From assembly GCF_030247185.1 (NCBI RefSeq), contig NC_080571.1, positions 6,383,001 through 6,447,000 on the forward strand: a stretch of DNA of 64,000 nt, given 5' to 3'. The DNA is from Malaya genurostris. Lineage: Eukaryota > Arthropoda > Insecta > Diptera > Culicidae. Shown here piece by piece: positions 20,787-32,787 of this stretch (its first letter is position 1; each line of letters starts with the position of its first letter). A program made the position numbers and the translations under genes. The notes under the pieces were generated by a model. That model did not search any database and had not been told where the DNA came from. It saw nothing but the letters and a program-made list of their open reading frames with translations.

Positions 20787-23700
20787 ATATGAAATCGATA
20801 ACATATTTTTATGTGACTAAATGTTCGACACTCCAATTGACTTATCATTCGCACTGAGCAATCTGACATCATTTACCGTGTTCTGGAATTCTAAGTAGAA
20901 AGGTGAACAATTCAATGAACCTGTCATGCAAAAGTGCTGCTTTTAAAAAGTTCTTTCTTAATACCGGTAGATCAATTCCAACATTCCATCCACCACTTCT
21001 GCCCGACGAATTCAACTTGTGCCTGCTCATGCCATCAATACTATTAGTGTCAAGGTGGATTTATTATTCATTAAAATCCCCGCACGAGATCTGAATTCCA
21101 TTAATAGGTTATAGCCTGAATTTTACCTCGGCTTCAGTAGGGTCGAGAAATCCAAAGCGCACAGTTTTAAATCACATACCTCGTGAAGGCGGGAAGGATC
21201 CTTCTGGAACAAAAATCGTTCTCTCTTTCCTACCTCCAGTTTTTTCGGAGGCATAGAGGCCTCCATCTGGCGACATTTACTTCGAATGAATTTCAAATGA
21301 ACAGTAAAGTCAATGAGAAAAAAAGTTCATCAAACCATCTTCAGGCCCAGGAACAAAGCTTCCAATCAATCGACGTGGCCCGGATATGACACCGTCGAAC
21401 TTGCAGACACGTGACTTCTGATGCGGCACCAGTTGGAAAGGATTTGCTACTCCACCGAGCCAGGCAGCAAATTTCACCAAACAGTGCAGAAAATCTTCTA
21501 CCGAGAATCGGGAGGTAGCAGCTGCCGAGGATGGATTTATTATTTCTCTATGCAAATCCCGAATTCATCTTCTTGGAAAGATGCTAATTTTTCAACGTCA
21601 GACAGCTTGCCGGCGTGATTGAGAGAACCTAGAACGTTTCGGGGCTGACTGTGGAAGTACACCTTTACTGTTAGGAAATCAGATACCCGAGTTTAGTCAC
21701 ACATCCATTGGAATTTGTGCAAATGTGATGGTACTTCAGTGACTGATTATTGCAAGGACTATTCATTTGTCACGATGTCGTGGTCTCACGGATTGTCAAC
21801 CATACTGGAGTCTGTCTTGCAGACGCAATTAAAGTCTTCGGTAATTTCATTTACTTTGACTTTAACAAAATCGCTATGGATTTTGGTTACTAATTCGATT
21901 GGTAAAAGTTCAAATCTATCGTTAATGTTCACGTGCGGTTTGTGTAACGAATTTAATTTCCCGAAGCAACAGTCGTACCATTTTGATAACATTGCTTACT
22001 GCTAAAATTTATTCCATCAGCGCGGTTTTCACTGTCAGTTTCATCCTTCGTTTAGTGAGACTCATAGCAAGCGTCAGTAGTAATCACCTGCCACGTTTTC
22101 CAATTAGACTTGAAAGGTATACCGGGAAGGCACACTTTAAATTCCAATTACTGCGTCAACTTCGTTATCCTTCATCGATAGACAGAGGAACGAAACGGAT
22201 AACTTCTCCACCGCCTTCGTACGCCGACTAGAGATCCAGGTTGAACACTAATTTATGCCACAAATAAAATCGCAATTTTTGGTTAGGAAACACGGGTGCG
22301 TTTTTCCTCCTCCCTCGTGAATTCCTCCTAACCTGTTTGATTTATATCCGATCGATAGGGCACAAAGCCGCATGAGGAAGGATTTTTTTTTGCTCTCCGG
22401 AAAAAGGGAGGGAAATTGAATTTTTGAACAAATTTCCATATCATCCTGAACACGATCAGAAGTAAATGTCGTCCTTCTTCATCATCGACTGTCGATGACC
22501 CGTACCTGTGCGTGTATCGTAGAGCAGAGCACACACAGCCAAAAAAAATCCGGCGGATTAGGTCGTTTTGCAAGCAGAAGTGAACAGGAGACATGGATTC
22601 AGTTGGAATAATTTAACGAGAATGGCCTCTTCTTCTATGCAGATTCACTCCAACGAGTCACGCGTTTCAGTTATCGCATGGGGGAAAGATGTGACCTCTG
22701 TATAGAAAAAAAAACGAAAAGAAAAAAGTAACCGGCAAGTTCTGTGACTCCGCCTGATGGCCAACTGTAGCTATTCCTCATAAATTTAGGAATGCTTCTA
22801 GTCGCGATTCGCGCTCTCCGTAGATGCCAGCCAAAACAAGCAGACAACGAGAACACACAGAGGACAGAGTTTATTTTCGTTATCGAAAAAACACGATTTA
22901 TGCTAATAGGATTTCGCCTATTTCGCTGTCGATTTGAGGGAAAATATTTGTTCAACGCCGGTTCGATGCGGGCCGCTCTGAGCGTGGAAGCGTTTCTTCC
23001 GATGCTTTGGCTGGTGTGGCTGGTGAAAGATAAATAGGCAGGCAGTGAAGTGTGTCACTCCTGTGTGGAGTTTTCCTTTCATTAGGCAGTTTAGACGATG
23101 GCTCTATCGGGATCATGTTGAGGGGACGGAAGGAAATCAATGACGAAGCCTATCGGCAGCAGTGGCGCAAACCTGATGCGGTCCCAAACCACTTCAGTTG
23201 CTTGTTAGGTTAATCCTGACGGAAACCATATTATGACGGTGGTTTTCATTTTACATCACATACGATAATATTTGGTGTCCTGATTGTGTTGATAGAAATG
23301 AAATTCAACAGTTCGAGCAAACCGAGTTTGAGCGAGCGAAAGTTTTCGAAATTACATAAACAATCATAAATAAAAGATTGTTTACTCATTGAATGTGGTG
23401 CTTAACGATTCGGCTGAAACATGAAGAAAATTTATGTTGAAAAAAAAAATGGTTGAAAAAACCGGACGAAATTGAAACGCTACGGGATCTGATCGGAAAA
23501 AATATACAACGGTATCAAAAATTAGCGATGAAACCGTAAAATAAACCATCACTTCCTGCATCATCAAACGCAACTGATGTTGATGATGATAAAAACGCGA
23601 ACGGGAAGCGTCATCAAGCGGGAAAATAAATTCAATCAAATTGAATTTGGTTCCAGTCTCGCTCGAAACCGAGCAGATTTATTTCGGGCTCTGTTTCCGG

Positions 23701-24440
23701 CTCTGTCTCAGTATTTTCTGACTGTTGTAATACTACTGTTGTTGATTTTCTTCTCTTTTCCGGGAAAACTTTGTTTTGTGTGCAAATTTTTCATTGCAAA
23801 CAAGAGTGAACTTTTTTTGCCAACGACAGACGCTCGATGAGGTGTGTAAGAAAGTAGACCGAAAGGCACACATTTGTGCTTCTTTCAGTTGATAAACCAT
23901 CGGGAAATGTCCGGCTGTGGAACGGCGAGTTTCTATTCTGACGGAAAACAGTCGGAAATATTTCCGAGTGACTAACCCGACTGATGATTCGGAAAAGCTT
24001 TGTTTTGACTGACTTGTCTGATGACCGTGTAGTTTATGGACCAGAACCGTGACCGTTCCACCGTTTGTTGTGAATAGTCTTTCGGTCTGCTACTGTTGTT
24101 TTGCCACCGTCATTGTAATTACTTCTTTTCAAAGTTACGTACATTCAATGGACTTGCTCACAGTAGCAAATAAAATTGTTTCATGAAACGCATCTAAATC
24201 AAACAACGATATGACATAAGTCTTCATACAATAAAATAATTAATGCAACAAAATCAATAGATACCAATAAACTCATTTTTTCCTTCTATGGGGTACTCTA
24301 GTCTAGGGGTTGGGGTTTGCAGGTTCTACACTTTCCATACCAGACGGACTCTAGTAAAGCTGAAAAAAAACCGAGGCCATCATGTAATGATACGTTCCCT
24401 TCTATCGAGATAATAGGGTAGCTTGTAACCCAAGTGACAG
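20787..24440. other. gene-free stretch
   Basis: About 3.6 kb with no recognised gene or element. Small open frames near 21183-21618, 22248-22594, 22671-23140 and 23382-23840 overlap on opposite strands and match nothing I know. It may be unique intergenic or intronic DNA between transposon clusters. Confidence 0.45.
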
Positions 24441-24473
24441 ATTTTTTTTTCCGGGAAACCAATTTGCAACGAT

Positions 24474-25114
24474 TCTTAATTCAAGCGTCATCGATCCTTA
24501 TATTCGCGAAACTATGTCCCAATACGGAGAGATTCTCTCTATCGAAAAAGAAACGTGGAAGAACTTTTTTCCCCGGTATTCTAAATGGCGTACATTTGTT
24601 ACGCATGCGCTTGAAGAGGCCTATACCTTATTATGTGACATTCGGTCAGGATACAAGAATCCCGTGCAAATCACGTGTTACCTATGACGATCAGATGGCC
24701 ACATGTCAATATTGCCAAAAAGCTGTTCACTACTGTAAGCCATGTGATAAACTGGACAAGGAGACAACTACACCAAAGAATAACGGTGCTTTATCCACAC
24801 CAACCCCAAGCAACATCTGTGACAGCCACCAAAACAATGAATCATCATCCCCTATAGAACAAAGTACACCAGCTACAGTTAACAACTTACCCTCCAACCA
24901 ACCAGCAACTGCAATCAATGTACAGCAAGGTGCATCTACAGCAACTAGCAACGAAAAGAAGACGGAAATCGACAACAATACCATCGATGCGGCAATGGAT
25001 GACGAGACGAACCACGAACGAAGTGCCCCTCAATCCTCGCAGGAGGTAAATGGAAGCTTCTCTCCCCCTAGAAAATGGGTGACAACGAAATTAAACTCAA
25101 AAAAAATAAATTAA
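24474..25114 (+). pseudogene. non-LTR retrotransposon ORF1 relic
   Basis: The open frame 24434-25114 holds the C-terminal part of a zinc-knuckle ORF1 protein: FFPGILNGVHLLRMRLKRPI, YYVTFGQDTRIPCKS, and a knuckle-like CQYCQKAVHYCKPC (the expected histidine/glycine spacing is altered). A low-complexity tail rich in N, S, T, P and Q runs to the stop. The upstream part of the homologous protein (IRETMSQYGEILSIEKETWKN) is in another frame just before the T-run at about 24565, so a frameshift separates the two halves. No RT is attached. A shorter relic of the same protein type is at 47821-48171. Host genes with this arrangement are not known to me. Confidence 0.75.
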
Positions 25115-25377
25115 AAAATCGGCTCAATCGGCCACGTAAAGCTTTTACGCAAATAGGCCTAAATAAAATTCCAATATTGGGTTCCAGAATCCAGATTGAA
25201 AATTATACTATGAATCATGAGTTCTGAGATTGAAATCCTAAATCGAAATGTTCAATTCGAATCCTGAACATAAATTAAAGTTTCAAAATCTAGTCAAAAA
25301 ATTAGTAATTTGGATTCAGTTCGAGAGTCATAGCTCTTAATTGTGATCCTGTTAATCTGGAATCAAATTCAAAAATG

Positions 25378-25640
25378 TGCCTAATCCACCTAGCAGTGGG
25401 GTTCAATTCCTTTTTTTATCAATCAGCATGTGTTTTTCGGGTGAATATTCTTCGTTGTGTTTAGTATTCATGAAGTTATTTCATTGACCGTCGTTTTAAA
25501 TGAAGTGTAATTAAAATTTTGAAACTGCAACATCTAAAATATAAATTGTACAAAACTTAAACTTATTCCTTTCAATCTAAACGTGTGACAATCGATTAAG
25601 CATTCCATGTGTTGTAGAAGTCCTCTTTAATGTTTTTGTC
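25378..25640 (-). repeat. end module of the GT-tract repeat family (inverted copy)
   Basis: Read on the minus strand this matches the last about 260 bp of copy B (19950-20217): CGATTNNCACACGTTTAGATTGAAA, then CACATGCTGATTGATAAAAA and CACTGCTAGGTGGATTA. It is an isolated end without the GT-tract module. Confidence 0.65.
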
Positions 25641-25735
25641 ATTATTTATGATACTTCCAGAAACAGTTTTCAGAGACCAGCATAACCAAAAATAGTTCCT
25701 ATGTCCATGAATTATTATGACGAATAAATTGAAAT

Positions 25736-25867
25736 ACACCCAAACCTCCGTTTACGAACACTTTTTATACGTTACCTCTTTTTACGTAACTCTTTTTACG
25801 AACCAAATCCCAAATAACGTAAACTTTTTTTACGAACCTACTTCGTAAAAAGAGGTTTTGGCATACA
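25736..25867. mobile_element. MITE with TTTTTACGAA repeats
   Basis: About 130 bp with imperfect inverted ends (TACACCCAAACCTCCGTTTA on the left; the right end reversed reads TGTATGCCAAAACCTC). The interior is filled by several TTTTTACGAAC/GTAAC strings. Similar elements lie at 28743-28860 and 29836-29944. Confidence 0.6.
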
Positions 25868-25914
25868 TCGAAAGCGAGTTCCGGCTCATTTATATTCCAT
25901 GGAAACTACTACAA

Positions 25915-28057
25915 TATGGATATTTTTGGAACGGGTTTAAAGAGTAGATTCCGGAAAATGATGTTTGAGGTGGTTCTGAAATTCAAGATGGCGACTTCCG
26001 GTTTCATAGGGGCTAAGTTACTTCGACAAAGTTGTGCAGAAAGTTATTTCAAACAAGTTTGCTAAAGGTACTATTCCCGTAACTTGAGTGTAATTCATGA
26101 TTTAATGTATTTTCTGAAAAGGGTGTGAAAAAACCAGTTTTTGTAAGAAAACAAATATATTTTCAATTTATATGAGTTTTTAATGTTATACAAAGTTTTT
26201 CATCATTAAAAACTACAAAACTTCCTCAAACATACTATGCTGCTGTCATTTCAGTTTAATAAAATAGAGCAATTTTGCATGTTTTTTTTACAAAATTTCT
26301 ACTTGTCTATTATCAAAAGGCGCAGGAAGGTGCAGATGAGACTACTTACATATAAAACTACTTCAAAAGAGCTATCATACCGTGGTTTAATTACTCGTCT
26401 GCGATCGTCTGCAGGCGAGATATATTCTTTTCAAATATCAGATTAGATTTCATATATATTCCTTACTATGGTAGCTCTCACAATAAAAGATTTTTATGGA
26501 CATCGAAATCTACAAATAGAAAAGTTTAGTAACCATTACAGATATTTTTTGAAAGTAACTGTCCGACGTTTTTTAGAAAGTGAGATAAGAAGCAACGGCT
26601 TTCAAAAAAGGCAATCATCATGTCGAATTACGTTATGTCATTTTTGGTAAGTTTTCCTGTAGAAAAGCTCTGCGGATAAATATCTTCCATTCATCAATTG
26701 AAGTGGTGATTGATAAACGCTTGATATATTGTACTGTTCATAAAGATTGGGAAGTTTCTTTTATACAGATGTCGGGGGTATTATACACCCGAGCAATCCA
26801 GATCACTTACGAATCGGGATCCCGTGAATTGGTATTTGGTTTTATTGGATCCTTTGGTTACAAATATTCGTGAATGGCCAAAACAGTAGAAGAAGAATCT
26901 GTCGAACGATGCTAAGAGTCTTTTGGCTGGTTAAGAACATTATCAGCTATCATAAAATAAATACAAATAACTAAAAAATGAGTTTTGATCATGCTTTTCT
27001 ATGCTAGAAGATGACATAACTTAATTCGATTTGATGATGGCTTTTTTTAAAAGTCGTGACAAAACAGTTACTAAACTATTCAATTTATAGACTTCAATGT
27101 GCAAAAAAAATCATATTTTGTGGCAAGTGTGGCAAGATGAAGAACTTTGTATAACATAAAAAACTCATATAAATTGAAAATATATGTGTTTGCATACAAA
27201 AACTGGTTTTTCCACACCTTTTTCAGAAAATACATTAAATCATGAATTACACTCAAGTTACGGGAATAGTACCTTTAGCAAACTTGTTTGAAATAACTTT
27301 CTGAACTACTTTGTCGAAGTAACTTAGCCCCTATATTAGCCCTGAGCTAAAATAATATTTTTATTTCACTTTTAAGGGGATTAATCACATCAATAAAATT
27401 TTCTAAAAGATGGCGTATATCATTCTGAACAACTTTGCTGGAAATACTATATTTCAAAAACCACGATCCTGTGAGTTATCAATTAAGAGTGTGAAATTGC
27501 GCTTTTGAACCACTGTGCAATGTGGGTATTTTAGGAACGGGATTGATGAGTAGATGTCGGAAAACGATTTTTGAAGTGGTTCTGAAATTCAAGATGGCGA
27601 CTTCCGGTTTCTTGATATTCTTTGAAAACCCTTACAATATGGGTATTTTCGGAAAGAATTAGATTTCAAAACGATCACAAACATCTTTCTTTTTTGGAAC
27701 CTACACACCAAATCTGTTCTGAAAATATCCGTATTGTGAGTATTTTTAAAGAATATCAATAGAGCGAAAGTGATCATCTTGGATTCAGAACGATCACAAA
27801 CATCGTTTTCATGGCATCACATCAAATTCGAAAATACCCATACTGTAAGGGTTTTCAAGGAATATCAAATAACCGGAAGTCGCCATCTTGAATTTCAGAA
27901 CTACCCCAACAGTCGTTTTTCGACATCTACTCATCAATCCCGTTCCGAAATTACCCATATTGTTAGAAGTTGTAAGCAATATCAATAAACCGGAAGTCGC
28001 CATCTTGGATTTTGAAATGAGCGCAAACTTCATTTTATTGTCCTTACTCTTCACATC
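25915..28057. repeat. old repeat with TTCAAGATGGCGACTTCCGG blocks
   Basis: The string TTCAAGATGGCGACTTCCGG occurs at about 25983 and 27590 (plus), and as CCGGAAGTCGCCATCTTG at about 27874 and 27992 (minus). Segments of about 170 bp around 27520-27690 and 27785-27965 are reverse complements of each other, so the tract includes an inverted duplication. It is split by the 1.3-kb element at 26009-27331. No coding. Confidence 0.65.
26009..27331. mobile_element. 1.3-kb transposon-like element with about 198-bp terminal inverted repeats
   Basis: Ends are GGGGCTAAGTTACTTCGACA and its reverse complement. The inverted arms run about 198 bp (26009-26206 and 27132-27331) with few mismatches. TA stands outside each end (26007-26008 and 27332-27333), which fits a Tc1/mariner-type target. 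The 925-bp interior has only short frames with no transposase motif that I recognise, so it is either non-autonomous or fully decayed. It lies inside the TTCAAGATGGCG repeat. Confidence 0.8.
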
Positions 28058-28059
28058 CC

Positions 28060-29789
28060 AAGTAGCATGTTAAATTGCTGTCCTTTATTTTCCTACTGAT
28101 TGTGCAATTTATCAAGTTAGTTTATATAACTATTCTAGTTACTGTTGTGTTATAGAAAAAGCGCAATTTTTCCGTGTTGTGCAACATATTTTTAGGTTCA
28201 TCCGTTATTACGAACATTTATTCACAACGATTGTGCAACTGATACAAAAACTCATGCGTCGATCCCATCAAAAAGGCAGTAATAAAATCAGCAAAAAAAC
28301 GAATTGGAAAGACGTTTACAAAAACAAACAAACTTAATTTCTAATGAATAAGTTTCACATTTGATTTTCAATACAACTGCTCTTAACGTAAAAAATCTGC
28401 ACATGAAAAATTATAATGCACCATATTGTAGAATTGATCTTTTGTGTTTTCGTAAATGAAAAATCGACAACGAACTGAATTTTTATGGTGAAACATGTTT
28501 TCGTACGCCCGAAATTTTCAAGCGCCTTTGAATTAACGTGTTTTGATGATTCTAAACCAATTTCATCGGAATGGTGTTTAAAAGACGAGTATTCAAACAT
28601 TCTTTAAAATTCTCAGACGATTTTTATCAAACTGATGTAGTTAAACCTGAATAATCTCGAAATGAATTTTTCTTGAATAATTTCCAATATGGCATCGATG
28701 GTAACAGTGAGTTGAATAGAAAATGGTTCAACCAACGTAATGACATACACTAAGGTTTTATTTTATGCGGTTTTTTATGCGAATTTTCAGAGTTATGCGT
28801 TTTGTTATGGGGTTTTTTATGCGGTACGTAAACTCGCATAAAAAAAGACTTCAGTGTATATTATCTAAATAAAAGGAAATATTAACATGTAAATATTTCG
28901 GAAAGAAATTCTCTACGTTTTGTTTTTTTATCTGTTTAAATCTTCTAGTTGAATTAAGCAACAATACAGTACAGTCATTTATCTTAGAGGGCCCGAGTTT
29001 TGTGATACGCACTGTAGGTATTATTTTGGCAAGTCCGTGTGCTGGAGTTGCAAAAACAAGTTGCACAAGCGGTAATATATAACTATGGGAGTAACTATGA
29101 TGAAATTAACTTTTCGTTCAGGTGATGTCAAATATACAAATTATCTGATTGATAACGCTGTATTCCTGCAACTTATATGATAATAATCTCATGTCTGCAA
29201 GTTTTGCGTTCAATTCAAACATCTTGCACAACTTTTTTGTATGTTTTGAATTTTATATCAATGTTTTTCTAAAACTGAAGAAAACTGCACACACTGACCT
29301 GAAAATACAAGAGGAAATCAAAACAATGCGGACTCTTCAGAAATATATTTTTTACAGCAACGCTATCAATTCGGCTCAGCCTTTTTTGCCTTGCGGAGAG
29401 CATCAATCATTTCACTAATTTTTCTTCCACAAGAGATTTATAGCAATTTCGACGTATATTGTGCCCGGTACAATTATGACAGCCGTTTGGAAAGTTTTTG
29501 ATAAGTTGCACAATTGTTATAGTTACTCCCGTTTTACATGACGATGTGAAATTTTTTGTTGAGCTTCTAGTGAAACATTAACAAGTTAGTGATTTACTGC
29601 ACAATTGTTTTAGATGTACTTAAAGTTGTTTTACAGTGATTTTTTCGGTAGTATTGTGAAACTTAATAGTGATAAGTTGCACAACCAATTTTAATATATA
29701 TTTCTAAACATATCCAACATAAGTAACATTTCTAAATCAATTGTAAAACATCTTGAAAGTTCAATAAGTTACATTTGCTACTTGGGATC
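28060..29789. mobile_element. 1.7-kb element with CCCAAGTAGCA termini and TTGTGCAA motifs
   Basis: The left end CCCAAGTAGCA (28060) is matched by TGCTACTTGGG at the right end (29779-29789). The interior repeats TTGTGCAACT/AAGTTGCACAA strings many times on both strands (near 28100, 28180, 28232, 29045, 29510, 29600 and 29675). ATCC-like bases adjoin both ends, but the target duplication is not clear. Small ORFs inside have no similarity to transposases. A small MITE at 28743 is nested in it. Confidence 0.6.
28743..28860. mobile_element. MITE with TTTTTTATGCGG repeats
   Basis: About 118 bp. The left end ATACACTAAGGTTTTATTTT and the right end (reversed: TATACACTGAAGTCTTTTTT) are inverted repeats, with TTTTATGCGG strings inside. 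It shares TACACYGAAG-type ends with the MITEs at 25736 and 29836, but has a different core. Confidence 0.6.
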
Positions 29790-29835
29790 CGTTTCGAAAA
29801 TAGCCATATGATGGGCGGTTTCCACATTCATTACA

Positions 29836-29944
29836 CAAAACTTTTTTTACGAAGTAAATTCCAAATAACGTAAACTTTTTTTACGAACTTCCTTTTTTTT
29901 ACGAACCCCCGTTTAGTTCGTAAATGGAGGCTTCGGTGTACTGT
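29836..29944. mobile_element. MITE with TTTTTTACGAA repeats
   Basis: CTTTTTTTACGAA strings with a right end GTAAATGGAGGCTTCGGTGT whose reverse complement resembles the 25736 MITE start. The left end is less clear. Confidence 0.55.
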
Positions 29945-30109
29945 AGGAATATCGCTTCAGTTCATGGAAAACTTGTTCTACAATTAACCGTTGTTTTCCT
30001 TTCTCATATAGAAAGGTTATGCAATTACTGTGAAAACCGTTTGTTTTAATCGAGGCCCGGAGGGCCGAATATCATATACCATTCGACTCAGCTCGACGAA
30101 CTGAGCAAA

Positions 30110-30244
<135 letters not shown>

Positions 30245-30545
30245 CAAAAATGTGCACTCGATTTTCTCGGATATGGCTGGAAAGATCGTCACAAACTTAG
30301 ATTCAAAGGATTTCGGATCAGACTTCCGGTTCGGGAGCTACGGGGTAAAATGTGCGAAATGAACTAAAAACGTGCAATCGATGTTCTCAAACACCACTCA
30401 TCCAATTTCACAAGCGTAGGTGAAAAATGAAAGGTTTTACGATTCCACATAATCCTACCAAATTTCATCTGGGTACGACTACCGGTTCCGGAATTACAGA
30501 CTAATGGGTATAAAAATTTCCTTTACGTTTTGTCTTAGACTCGTC

Positions 30546-30612
30546 AGTGCAGAGCAGTTCAAATTGAACTGCTTAGTGCAAACTTAAACAGTTTAATTTG
30601 AACCGCTAAGCA
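30546..30612. repeat. palindrome cluster
   Basis: GCAGTTCAAATTGAACTGC is a perfect 19-base palindrome. Fifteen bases on, a related CAGTTTAATTTGAACCGCTAAG gives alternative pairings with it. Confidence 0.7.
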
Positions 30613-30732
30613 GACGTAAAGTTAATGCTATTTGCAAAACACTTTTTCAATTGGCACCGGAGTGCCATGTCTTTTCTGACGTGCCGAACGAAAACGTCTT
30701 TTTCGACTAATACTGGCCGATTCAGGTATGGT

Positions 30733-30846
30733 CATTTAGGAGTTATCCTAAGTTTGTGCTTTGGGCACATAACCGTTTTTACTTACGTAAAGAAAAGTAA
30801 AAACGATTATGTGCCCAAAGCACAAACTTAGGATAACCCCTAAATG
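30733..30846. repeat. long near-perfect hairpin
   Basis: The 52-nt arms (30733-30784 and 30795-30846) are reverse complements with only two mismatches. The loop is 10 nt. The arms centre on GTTATCCTAAGTTTGTGC and TTTGGGCACATAA. It lies inside repeat copy C, and neighbouring DNA outside the arms is not palindromic to this degree. Confidence 0.9.
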
Positions 30847-31008
30847 ATAAAAATTTCATCTTCAGCGACGTGGTTTTACACATGACGCGGATAATTCAAT
30901 CAAATACATTCAAATAGCCGTATAATTCTTGAATTGGACGGTTTCGGATCTACGTTCCTGATTCCGATAGTTTCGGTTCCGGAGTTATGAGGTAAAATGT
31001 GCAAAAAA

Positions 31009-31552
31009 ACCTTTTTTTATCCACCTAGTGGTGTAATGATGCCCTTCTCATATCAATCATACTATCATATATAATACTGTGGTATTCTTCTAAATAATTT
31101 TCTTCGATTCTTAAAAGAATGACCGAAATCGGTTTGTATAACCGTGATAAAAACTATCAATTGGAGAAGATTTGAGGTCAATTTAGAAAACTTTTTACGG
31201 GTTTTCGCCCTTTTCAGTGATGGTATAAAATTTTTTATACACTTTACCCTATATTTCCGTATCCGGAAATCGGATCCGGATGAAATTCAGGAATTACATA
31301 TGGGACCACGGGACCTTTCATTTGAACTTAAGTTCGTGAAAATCGGTCGTGCCATCTATGAGAAAAGTTAGAACATATATTTTCATTTTATTACACATTT
31401 TACCCCGTAACTCCGGAAGCGGAAGTCGGATCCAAATAATGTTCAGGAATTTTGTATGGGATCACAAGACCTTTCATTTGAATCTAAGTTTGTGAAAATC
31501 GGTTCAGCCATCTCCGAGAAAAATTAGTGCAAAAACGTTACATACACACATA

Positions 31553-31606
<54 letters not shown>

Positions 31607-31728
31607 ACACACACAGACATTTTGCGTACTCGACGAACTGAGTCGAATGGTATATGACACTCGGCCCTCCGGGCCTCGGTTTCTAAAGTCGGTTTTCACA
31701 GTGATTGCATAACCTTTCTATATTTATG
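31009..31728 (-). repeat. nested inverted copy of the GT-tract repeat (copy A)
   Basis: Read on the minus strand it starts CTTTTTCATAAATATAGAAA, GGTTATGCAATCACTGTG, CGAGGCCCGGAGGGCCGAG and a TG tract, and ends GGTGTAATGATAAAAAAAGG-like at the CCACCTAGTGGTG module. GCAAAA adjoins both sides and may be a target duplication. It is inserted in the interior of copy C. Confidence 0.65.
31557..31613 (+). repeat. (CA)n microsatellite
   Basis: CA run of about 57 bp with one break (CACCACAC), the reverse-strand counterpart of the GT tract in copy C. Confidence 0.93.
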
Positions 31729-32330
31729 AAAAAGGCAAAACTGAAAATATGTGTATTATTTTTTCTCAAGGATGGATTTTTACAAACTTAGATATAAATT
31801 AAAGGTCTTATGATTATATATTTACTTCTGAACTTTATTTGGATCCCACTTCCAGTTCGGAATTATAAGGTAAAGTGTGGTAAAAATTTTAGACCCTCAT
31901 ACTTAAATGGGTGAAAAAGCACTTGAATAATTTTCTAAACTGGCCTCAAAACTACTCAAATTGATAGTCAAAAAACTGATTCCGGCTATCATGGTTCCCG
32001 GTTTACGATTCCGGGGGCACCGGAAATAGTGGTTATAATTCTCCAAATCAATCTCACACATGTTTCTCAGCGATGGTTTGACCGATTTTCACAAACTTAG
32101 ATTCAAATGAAATGTTCCTGTTGTCCTATACGGAATTCCCTAATTTTATCCGGATACGACTTCCGACTACGGAATTATATGGTGAAGAGTGTTTAAAATT
32201 TTATACCATCACTTCAAGGTCTGAGGCCAGTTTTAGGGTATTTTAGAGGACTATTCTCACGCTTCAAATCTGATTTTCTCAGAAACGGTGACGAATATCA
32301 AAAAACCCAAACTGACAATCTCTTAGAAAA

Positions 32331-32629
32331 TCGGTTTAGATTATTCTGTGAAAATGTCTTTTTTCTGAAGGAAGAATTGCGTAGCTGAAAACGGTAACTT
32401 TCAACTTGTTTATTGAAAATCTCGCCGTCAAAGGCATGCATCAAAAATCTATCCTGACAATGTCTAGATAATTTAATTTAGATGCGATTAGTGCATAAAA
32501 ACATAGGTTTTGTTGCGATAAAAATGAAGTAAATGTTATTTCTGTGAAGGTAAGTCGATTTCTATGGCAGCGCCATTTTTTCTGCTCCAGTTTCCTGGTA
32601 ACGTAATGAAAAATGAAAGAGAAATACAA
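32331..32629 (+). repeat. dispersed repeat segment, also at 49545
   Basis: About 300 bp shared with 49545-49835. Blocks in common include TTTAGATTATTCTGTGAAAA, TGCGATTAGTGCATAAAAAC and GTGAAGGTAAGTCGATTTCT, and they are in the same order. Here it is the distal part of copy C. Confidence 0.8.
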
Positions 32630-32787
32630 TCATTATTCATTATCAATAGATGGTTAAACAAAGCGATTCCGGTTATTCTTTCAAGAATCGAAACAAATAT
32701 TTTGAAGATTACCACAGTATTATATATGATGATACGATTGATACGAGAAAGGTATCATTACACCACTAGGTGGATTAAAAAAGGTTT

